From the NCBI GenBank assembly GCA_947478965.1, contig CANJXW010000062.1:1-5021 (forward strand): a DNA stretch of 5,021 nucleotides, in the 5' to 3' direction. The stretch's first letter is position 1, and each line of letters starts with the position of its first letter. The translations under genes were made by a program, and so were the position numbers. Below the pieces are notes generated by a model, which worked only from the letters and a program-made list of their open reading frames with translations, did no database searches and had not been told where the DNA came from. Positions 1 through 5,021 of the stretch are shown piece by piece. This DNA is from Candidatus Nanopelagicaceae bacterium (lineage in GTDB: Bacteria; Actinomycetota; Actinomycetes; Nanopelagicales; Nanopelagicaceae).

Positions 1-1
1 A

Positions 2-589
2 GTCTTGATTGGCCAAATGGTAAAAATTATGGAGGGCGGCGAAGAGGTAAAGCTCTCTAAGCGCGCCGGCACCATAATCACATTGGAAGAACTTGTTGAA
101 AAAGTTGGCGTAGACGCTGCGCGATATACCTTAATCCGATATCCCGTTGATACCCCAATGGTGATGGATATCGATGTCTTAAAGCGCAATACAAATGAAA
201 ACCCTGTTTATTACGTGCAGTATGCGCACGCTCGAATTGCAGCAGTCCTGCGCAATGCACTTGAACTTAAAGTCCCATCAGGCCTTGATCACTTTGATCC
301 CGAACAGCTCAACCACGATCGCGAGAACGAACTACTTGGTGCCCTAGCTGAATATCCACGGATCGTTGCAGGAGCTGCAGAACTCCGCGAACCTCACAGA
401 ATCGCTCGCTATCTCGAAGAGCTAGCTGGGCTTTATCACGGCTTCTATGCAGATTGCAGAGTCCTTCCTTTGGGCGATGAAGCAATTGCGCCACTCCATA
501 GCGCGCGTGTGAACCTCTGCGCTGCAACCCTCCAAGTGCTGAAGAATGGCCTGGACCTATTGGGCGTTAGCGCTCCGGAGAGGATGTAA
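2..589 (+). CDS. argS: Arginyl-tRNA synthetase, C-terminal 195 residues (5' end outside window)
   Basis: Class I aminoacyl-tRNA synthetase that attaches arginine to tRNA-Arg in the cytoplasm. The reading frame is open from the left edge (first complete codon at base 2) and stops with TAA at 587-589. The start lies upstream, and the in-frame TTG at base 5 is internal, not a start. Visible residues 17-21 read KLSKR (bases 50-64), the actinobacterial form of the KMSKS ATP-binding loop, followed by [10 protein letters not shown]. The rest, from about [20 protein letters not shown] (visible residues 65-84) to the end, is the helical DALR anticodon-binding domain. It ends in [10 protein letters not shown], a typical ArgS C-terminus in which SAPERM is nearly invariant. 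The Rossmann-fold catalytic part with HIGH is outside the window. The stop is 5 bp before lysA, and the lysA ribosome-binding site lies inside this gene's last codons, so the two are very probably co-transcribed. No frameshift or truncation is seen. Identification is secure. Confidence 0.97.
   Translation, partial: VLIGQMVKIMEGGEEVKLSKRAGTIITLEELVEKVGVDAARYTLIRYPVDTPMVMDIDVLKRNTNENPVYYVQYAHARIAAVLRNALELKVPSGLDHFDPEQLNHDRENELLGALAEYPRIVAGAAELREPHRIARYLEELAGLYHGFYADCRVLPLGDEAIAPLHSARVNLCAATLQVLKNGLDLLGVSAPERM
577..583 (+). promoter_or_regulatory. Shine-Dalgarno site for lysA
   Basis: GGAGAGG, with 11 bases between it and the ATG at 595. It sits within the last codons of argS (the Pro-Glu-Arg-Met end), so the lysA start site is read by ribosomes finishing argS. 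It supports the ATG at 595 over the in-frame ATG at 610. Confidence 0.7.
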
Positions 590-594
590 AGGCC

Positions 595-1926
595 ATGAAT
601 GAATTTGGAATGTGGTCGAAAAATATTTCATTTACCAATGGAAATCTTCACCTCTCTGGAATCCCTGTAAGTCAGCTTGCTAAAGATTTCGGAACACCTG
701 CATTCTTTCTCGATGAAGATGATTTCCGTACACGTGCACTTGGTTGGAAGAGTGCACTCACTGAGGAATTTGGTCCTCATACAGGCAATGTTTTCTATGC
801 AGCAAAAGCTTTTATCTCAGTGGAAGTTGCAAAGTGGATTCAAGAGATCGGCATTGGTATTGATGTATGCAGCGGGGGAGAACTATCAGTAGCTCTTGCC
901 GGTGGAATCGATCCAGAAAAAATTGAAGTCCACGGAAATAACAAATCACTGGATGAAATCGATCGCGCAGTTCATGTTGGTGTTAAAGCGATCGTCGTTG
1001 ACTCTCTTCAAGAGATCGATCGCGTTGCTGCAATGGCTCGCAAATATAAGAAGACCCAGCAAATATTTCTGCGCCTTACTCCTGGAATTCAGGCACATAC
1101 CCACGAATCCATTTCGACAGCTCACGAGGATGTGAAATTTGGTTTCTCTATTGCAAGTGGCGCAGCATGGCTTGCAGTTGAGGAAGCGGCAAAACATCCA
1201 GAACTAGAACTTCGTGGAATCCATTGTCATGTCGGTTCTCAAATCTTTGGAACAGAATCTTTTGAATTAGCTGCAGAACGCCTCATCGCTTTTCTTGCCA
1301 AATACCGTGATGCTTTCGGATCTCAATTGCCCGAACTAGATCTAGGCGGCGGGTATGGCATTGCATATTTACCAGAGGATGAAACAGTTCAGCCAGGTGA
1401 TGTTATTCCGGCCCTTGGCAACGCTGTTAGAAAATTCTGCCAGCTATACGCCTTGGATCTGCCTTTAATTTCAATCGAACCAGGCCGGGCAATCGTTGGC
1501 CCATCCATGTTTACACTCTACGAAGTCGGCACAACGAAAGACGTCGTACTTGAGGATGGAAAGATCCGTCGATATATTTCAATAGATGGTGGAATGAGCG
1601 ACAATATACGGCCATCCCTCTATGACGCCGAATATCACGCCATTCTCGCTGGGCGCGAATCCACAGCGCCATTTATCTCATCGCGCATCGTCGGAAAACA
1701 TTGTGAAACCGGCGATATCGTTATCAAATCAATCGACCTTCCATCTGATATTTCACCGGGTGATCTCATCGCCGTGCCTGCAACAGGGGCATATGGCAGA
1801 AGCATGGCCAGCAATTACAACCACATCCCACGCCCACCGGTTGTCGCGGTTAAAGGCTCACAGGCACGGGTCATATTGCGACGTGAAAATAATGAAGATC
1901 TCCTTGCACTCGATGTGAAAGAATAA
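595..1926 (+). CDS. lysA: Diaminopimelate decarboxylase (lysine biosynthesis, last step)
   Basis: PLP-dependent enzyme that decarboxylates meso-2,6-diaminopimelate to L-lysine in the cytoplasm. It has the fold-type III alanine racemase-like barrel plus a C-terminal beta domain. Seen in the 443-residue product: the PLP Schiff-base lysine K71 in VFYAAKAF; DVCSGGEL (90-97); HCHVGSQ (210-216); the PLP phosphate loop GGGYGI (251-256); EPGR (295-298); DGGMSDNIRPSLY (331-343). The active-site Cys-Glu pair supplied across the dimer is C370-E371 in GKHCETGD. ATGAYGRSMASNYN (396-409) includes the conserved tyrosine Y400. The length matches actinobacterial LysA (about 445), and GKHCE plus the ARVILRRE..EDLLALDV tail are typical of that phylum. 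The ATG at 595 is chosen because of the GGAGAGG site upstream and the 5-bp gap from argS. hom follows after 4 bp, which indicates an operon. All catalytic residues expected of the family are present. Arginine and ornithine decarboxylases share the fold, but HVGSQ with the CE..D motif and the neighbours favour DapDC. Confidence 0.98.
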   Translation: MNEFGMWSKNISFTNGNLHLSGIPVSQLAKDFGTPAFFLDEDDFRTRALGWKSALTEEFGPHTGNVFYAAKAFISVEVAKWIQEIGIGIDVCSGGELSVALAGGIDPEKIEVHGNNKSLDEIDRAVHVGVKAIVVDSLQEIDRVAAMARKYKKTQQIFLRLTPGIQAHTHESISTAHEDVKFGFSIASGAAWLAVEEAAKHPELELRGIHCHVGSQIFGTESFELAAERLIAFLAKYRDAFGSQLPELDLGGGYGIAYLPEDETVQPGDVIPALGNAVRKFCQLYALDLPLISIEPGRAIVGPSMFTLYEVGTTKDVVLEDGKIRRYISIDGGMSDNIRPSLYDAEYHAILAGRESTAPFISSRIVGKHCETGDIVIKSIDLPSDISPGDLIAVPATGAYGRSMASNYNHIPRPPVVAVKGSQARVILRRENNEDLLALDVKE

Positions 1927-1930
1927 GCAG

Positions 1931-3244
1931 ATGAATCCGGCCGAAAAATACTCGCTAGAAAAGCCTGTTCGAATCGGCATGCTTGGATGCGGTGTTGTCG
2001 GAAGCCAGGTCGCACGATTGCTCCTTGCAGATATTGAAGAGCTCTCAACTCGTACTGGTGCAAAACTCGAACTCTCACGTATCGCAGTGCGCACCATTAA
2101 GCCTTATGAGGGTTTAGATCCATCGCTCTTTACAACTGATCCATTCTCAATCGTCAATGATCCGCAGATTGACCTCATTATTGAAGTAATGGGTGGAATC
2201 GAGCCCGCGCGCGAACTCATCATGACTGCCATTGAAAATCGCAAATCTATTGTGACTGCAAATAAAGCCCTACTTGCAAGCCACGGAGCAGATTTATTTA
2301 CCGCTGCCTACGCCAAGGGCGAAGATATTTATTATGAAGCAGCCGTTGCAGGTGCGATTCCAATTATCCGTCCGATGCGTGACTCACTTGCCGGAGATCA
2401 TGTTGTACGTTTGATGGGAATCGTTAACGGAACCACAAATTATATTTTGACAAAGATGCATGAAGATAACCGCGAGTTCGACGATGTCTTAAAAGAAGCT
2501 CAAGCCCTCGGTTATGCAGAGGCAGATCCCACTGCAGATATTGAAGGCTTTGATGCCGCTGCGAAAGCCGCGATCTTATCTGGGCTTGCATTCCATACTC
2601 GTGTGACAGTTGACGATGTCTATCGTGAAGGAATCTCAAAAATCACTCTTGAAGATGTTTCGGTTGCCAAATCCATGAACCACGTCATCAAACTTCTTGC
2701 GATTTCAGAACTCACTCCAAAAGATGAAATCTCAGTTCGTGTGCACCCGGTTATGTTGCATCGCAGCCATCCCTTGGCATCAGTGCGCGATGCTTATAAC
2801 GCTGTATTTGTTGAGGCAGAATCTGCTGGCTCCTTGATGTTCTACGGTCGTGGAGCAGGTGGTGCGCCAACAGCTTCAGCAATCCTCGGAGATGTCGTCG
2901 CAGTTGCTCGCCATATCGCACTCAACTCCGTCGGCCAGCGAGAAACAGATTATGCCGATCGAGATATTGCGCCCATTGAGTCAACGAAGACAAAGTTTCT
3001 CATTCGCCTCGAGGTCCAGGAAAAGGCGGGCGTTCTCGCTGCAATAGCGACTACTTTTGCCAATCAGGGCGTATCGATTCAGACCGTTAATCAGACTGGC
3101 CGTGATTTCGATGCTGAAGTCACGATCGTTACTCACCAAGCAACTGAAGGTGAACTCAAAGCCACTGTCGCCGCCCTTAATGCGATGGAGATGGTCAAGC
3201 ACATTTCAAGTGTTATCCGCGTCGAAGGAGCGTTACCTGCATGA
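1931..3244 (+). CDS. hom: Homoserine dehydrogenase with C-terminal ACT domain
   Basis: NAD(P)H-dependent reduction of L-aspartate 4-semialdehyde to L-homoserine, the branch point towards threonine, methionine and isoleucine (also called thrA in mycobacteria). The product has 437 residues. The N-terminal Rossmann domain carries [12 protein letters not shown] (16-27, GxGxxG) and VTANKALL (108-115, with K112, which is conserved near the cofactor and active site). The catalytic domain carries [11 protein letters not shown] (163-173), [19 protein letters not shown] (194-212) with the expected catalytic D208 and K212, and [13 protein letters not shown] (305-317). Residues about 355-432 form an ACT domain ([18 protein letters not shown] and following), the usual site of threonine feedback inhibition in this family. 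It is monofunctional: there is no aspartokinase part. The start is the ATG 4 bp after the lysA stop. Only a weak purine stretch (GAAAGAA, 1917-1923) precedes it, so translation probably depends on ribosomes arriving from lysA (inference). The stop overlaps thrC. Product identity is secure. Confidence 0.98.
   Translation: MNPAEKYSLEKPVRIGMLGCGVVGSQVARLLLADIEELSTRTGAKLELSRIAVRTIKPYEGLDPSLFTTDPFSIVNDPQIDLIIEVMGGIEPARELIMTAIENRKSIVTANKALLASHGADLFTAAYAKGEDIYYEAAVAGAIPIIRPMRDSLAGDHVVRLMGIVNGTTNYILTKMHEDNREFDDVLKEAQALGYAEADPTADIEGFDAAAKAAILSGLAFHTRVTVDDVYREGISKITLEDVSVAKSMNHVIKLLAISELTPKDEISVRVHPVMLHRSHPLASVRDAYNAVFVEAESAGSLMFYGRGAGGAPTASAILGDVVAVARHIALNSVGQRETDYADRDIAPIESTKTKFLIRLEVQEKAGVLAAIATTFANQGVSIQTVNQTGRDFDAEVTIVTHQATEGELKATVAALNAMEMVKHISSVIRVEGALPA
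3225..3230 (+). promoter_or_regulatory. Shine-Dalgarno site for thrC, inside hom
   Basis: AAGGAG, with 10 bases between it and the ATG at 3241. It is the best match to the anti-Shine-Dalgarno consensus seen at any of the four gene starts. It lies in the last codons of hom and fixes the thrC start at the ATGA overlap. Confidence 0.75.
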
Positions 3245-4329
3245 GCATCTTCACATCAAAGAAAGAAGGCGCTCACCAATGGCGTGGTGTTATTGAAGAA
3301 TATCGCCATCGCTTACCCGTCTCGGATAAGACTCCAATAGTTTCCTTGCGCGAAGGCGGCACACCACTTATCTATGCGTGCTACTTATCTGAACTACTTG
3401 GCAATGATGTCTGGCTTAAATACGAAGGCATCAACCCAACAGGGTCATTTAAAGATCGTGGCATGACGATGGCAATTTCTAAAGCTGCAGAAGATGGCGC
3501 AAAGGCTGTTATCTGCGCATCGACTGGAAATACATCAGCAAGCGCTGCCGCCTATGCAACAAAGGCTGGAATGATTTCTGCTGTTTTGATTCCTGCCGGA
3601 AAGATTGCAACCGGAAAACTTGCGCAAGCTGTTATCCATGGCGCGAAGATTCTTCAGGTTGATGGAAACTTCGATGACTGCCTCACACTTGCTCGCGATC
3701 TCTCAGAGAATTATCCAGTAGCTCTTGTAAACAGCGTTAATCCGTATCGCATTGAAGGCCAGAAAACTGCAGCTTTTGAAGTTGTCGATCTTCTCGGTAA
3801 CGCACCAGATATTCATGCGCTTCCTGTTGGAAACGCAGGAAATATCACTGCGTACTGGAAGGGCTATAACGAATATCGCAAAGATGGAATTTCAAAGCAA
3901 CTTCCGCAGATGTGGGGATTCCAAGCAGCAGGTTCTGCGCCACTCGTAAAAGGAAAACCAATTTTAAATCCTGAGACGATTGCAACTGCAATTCGTATCG
4001 GTAATCCAGCTTCATGGGATCAAGCAATCGAAGCCCGCGATAATTCAGGTGGACTCATTGACTCTGTGACAGATAGAGAAATCCTTGCTGCATACAAGAT
4101 CGTGGCTGGAAAAGAAGGCGTCTTTGTTGAGCCATCATCTGCAGCCGGCATCGCTGGCCTGATCAAATATAAGAAGGCTGGCAAGCTTCCGCAAGGAAAG
4201 AAAATTGTTATTACAGTGACAGGCCATGGCTTAAAAGACATTGCTTGGGCACTTGAAGACTTTGCTAAGCCTAAGATCGTTAAGGTCAACGCTGCGCTTG
4301 CCGCAAAAGCACTTGGCTTAAAAGGCTAG
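3241..4329 (+). CDS. thrC: Threonine synthase (PLP-dependent)
   Basis: Converts O-phospho-L-homoserine and water to L-threonine and phosphate, the last step of threonine synthesis, in the cytoplasm. Fold-type II PLP enzyme of 362 residues, matching the short actinobacterial/archaeal-type ThrC (about 360) rather than the longer E. coli type. Seen: REGGTPL (37-43); [11 protein letters not shown] (65-75) with the PLP-binding lysine K71; [13 protein letters not shown] (94-106), which contacts PLP and substrate; the glycine-rich phosphate-binding loop PVGNAGN (195-201); VEPSSAAG (296-303); and VTGHGLKD (326-333), typical of threonine synthase. The ATG overlaps the hom stop (ATGA) and has a strong AAGGAG 10 bases upstream, so the two genes are likely coupled in translation. 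Threonine dehydratase and cysteine synthase share the fold, but the VTGHGLKD end and the position between hom and thrB decide for ThrC. No missing key residue or frame disruption is seen. Confidence 0.98.
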   Translation: MSIFTSKKEGAHQWRGVIEEYRHRLPVSDKTPIVSLREGGTPLIYACYLSELLGNDVWLKYEGINPTGSFKDRGMTMAISKAAEDGAKAVICASTGNTSASAAAYATKAGMISAVLIPAGKIATGKLAQAVIHGAKILQVDGNFDDCLTLARDLSENYPVALVNSVNPYRIEGQKTAAFEVVDLLGNAPDIHALPVGNAGNITAYWKGYNEYRKDGISKQLPQMWGFQAAGSAPLVKGKPILNPETIATAIRIGNPASWDQAIEARDNSGGLIDSVTDREILAAYKIVAGKEGVFVEPSSAAGIAGLIKYKKAGKLPQGKKIVITVTGHGLKDIAWALEDFAKPKIVKVNAALAAKALGLKG

Positions 4330-4334
4330 GGCTC

Positions 4335-4338
4335 GGAG
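4335..4338 (+). promoter_or_regulatory. Shine-Dalgarno site for thrB
   Basis: GGAG, with 9 bases between it and the ATG at 4348, in the 18-bp gap between thrC and thrB. It supports that ATG as the start. Confidence 0.65.
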
Positions 4339-4347
4339 CGCATCGCT

Positions 4348-5021
4348 ATGGCTAAGCCAACTTTTAAAGCTAATCCAATTCAGGTTCAAATTCCTGCATC
4401 GAGCGCAAATCTCGGTCCCGGCTTTGATTCATTTGGCTTAGCCCTTGGAATGCACGATCGATATGTTGCTCAGATTCTTGATGAGGTGACGTACGATATT
4501 GATATCTCTGGTGAAGGTGCCGAAGAACTTCCACGTAACGAAAAGAATCTTCTCGTTAAAGCAATGCATAAAGGCTTTGATTTCCTCGGCGGCCGTCCAA
4601 AAGGAATTGCTGTTCGCGCACTTAATGTGATCCCGCACGGACGAGGACTTGGTTCATCTGCAAGTGCAATCGTTGGCGGCCTCAGCCTTGCTCGATCACT
4701 TGTCTTAACGGGCATCGACAAGATGAGCGATGAATCCCTACTTCAACTCGCAACTCAGATGGAAGGCCATCCAGATAACGTTGCCGCTGCACTCTATGGA
4801 GGCGCTGTTGTTGCATGGCAGGAAGAGCACCACGGAAAAACTGTTGCTCAATCAATTTCGCTGAACGTTGATACTCGAATCCGTTGCATGGCTTTTATCC
4901 CTGAAAATTCAGTTGCAACATCTAAAGCTCGCAAGATGCTCCCAGAAGCAGTGCCTCACGGTGAGGCGGTTCGAAATTCAACCAACGCTGCGCTGTTGGT
5001 TCACGCTTTAACGCTTCGTCC
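4348..5021 (+). CDS. thrB: Homoserine kinase, N-terminal 224 residues (3' end outside window)
   Basis: GHMP-family kinase that phosphorylates L-homoserine with ATP to give O-phosphohomoserine, the substrate of the ThrC encoded just upstream. The frame starts at the ATG at 4348 (MAKPTFKANPIQVQIPASSA...) and stays open to the right edge without a stop. 224 complete codons are visible; the family is usually about 300-320 residues, so roughly the last 80-95 are missing. Seen: GHMP motif 1, IPASSANLGPGFDSFGLAL (15-33); the ATP phosphate loop, motif 2, VIPHGRGLGSSASAIVGG (94-111); EGHPDNVAAALYGG (139-152), the conserved substrate/Mg-site region of homoserine kinases; and TSKARKMLPEAVPHGEAVRN (191-210), a stretch typical of ThrB. 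The C-terminal GHMP motif 3 lies beyond the window. GGAG precedes the start, 18 bp after thrC. Mevalonate and galactokinases share the fold, but ANLGPGFD with EGHPDN and the operon context identify ThrB. Confidence 0.97.
   Translation, partial: MAKPTFKANPIQVQIPASSANLGPGFDSFGLALGMHDRYVAQILDEVTYDIDISGEGAEELPRNEKNLLVKAMHKGFDFLGGRPKGIAVRALNVIPHGRGLGSSASAIVGGLSLARSLVLTGIDKMSDESLLQLATQMEGHPDNVAAALYGGAVVAWQEEHHGKTVAQSISLNVDTRIRCMAFIPENSVATSKARKMLPEAVPHGEAVRNSTNAALLVHALTLR

Noticed and set aside
5..589. TTG at base 5 as the start of a separate 194-residue gene
   Set aside because: The frame is open to the left edge and the protein begins mid-domain just before the KLSKR loop of ArgS, so this is the tail of a longer gene, not a new start.
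958..1024. Direct repeat ATCGATCGCG at 958-967 and 1015-1024, with a related GCGATCG at 988-994
   Set aside because: Both copies lie in lysA and encode the same Glu-Ile-Asp-Arg helix pattern in consecutive barrel units. Codon preference and protein structure explain them, with no sign of a regulatory array.
1815..2097. Two antisense open frames across the lysA-hom junction
   Set aside because: They lie opposite well-conserved coding sequence, have no ribosome site or family-like protein pattern, and two of them overlap each other in different frames. They are shadows.
4020..4289. Antisense open frame of 89 residues opposite the end of thrC
   Set aside because: The sense strand here encodes conserved threonine synthase motifs ([16 protein letters not shown]). 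The antisense product is a by-product of codon bias and has no supporting signal.
4330..4347. Possible terminator or promoter between thrC and thrB
   Set aside because: The gap is only 18 bp, has no stem-loop with a T-run, and is largely used by the thrB ribosome-binding site.
4438..4721. Antisense open frames opposite the start of thrB
   Set aside because: The sense strand carries GHMP motifs of homoserine kinase in an intact frame running to the window edge, so the antisense frames are shadows.

Overview
The window looks like ordinary chromosomal sequence from an actinobacterium. It carries five same-strand, tightly packed genes in the order argS (3' part), lysA, hom, thrC, thrB (5' part). 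This order is the classic actinobacterial layout, as in Mycobacterium, where rho usually follows thrB. The protein details also fit that phylum: LysA has the GKHCE and ATGAY motifs and the ARVILRRE..EDLLALDV tail, ThrC is a short 362-residue enzyme, and Hom is monofunctional with a C-terminal ACT domain. Base composition by eye is near or slightly below half G+C, with many A/T-ending codons, which is low for the phylum. That suggests a streamlined, lower-GC lineage such as the freshwater acI/Nanopelagicales group. The lineage is an inference from layout and composition, not an identification.

Layout: bases 2-589 encode the C-terminal 195 residues of arginyl-tRNA synthetase, from just before the KMSKS-like loop through the anticodon-binding domain. 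After 5 bp, lysA (595-1926) encodes diaminopimelate decarboxylase. After 4 bp, hom (1931-3244) encodes homoserine dehydrogenase. thrC (3241-4329) overlaps the hom stop by 4 bp in an ATGA junction and encodes threonine synthase. After 18 bp, thrB (4348 onward) encodes homoserine kinase and runs off the right edge with 224 residues present.

How the genes work together: the four biosynthetic genes belong to the aspartate family. LysA makes lysine from meso-diaminopimelate. Hom commits aspartate semialdehyde to homoserine, ThrB phosphorylates homoserine and ThrC converts O-phosphohomoserine to threonine. ArgS charges tRNA-Arg and is a traditional operon partner of lysA in actinobacteria. All key catalytic residues that fall in the window are present, so the enzymes look functional.

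There is no intergenic space longer than 18 bp, and no terminator, riboswitch, T-box, tRNA, mobile element, CRISPR or phage sequence was seen. Any promoter or leader for the cluster must lie upstream of the window or be hidden in coding sequence. I did not find a novel system here; the findings are modest and scored low.
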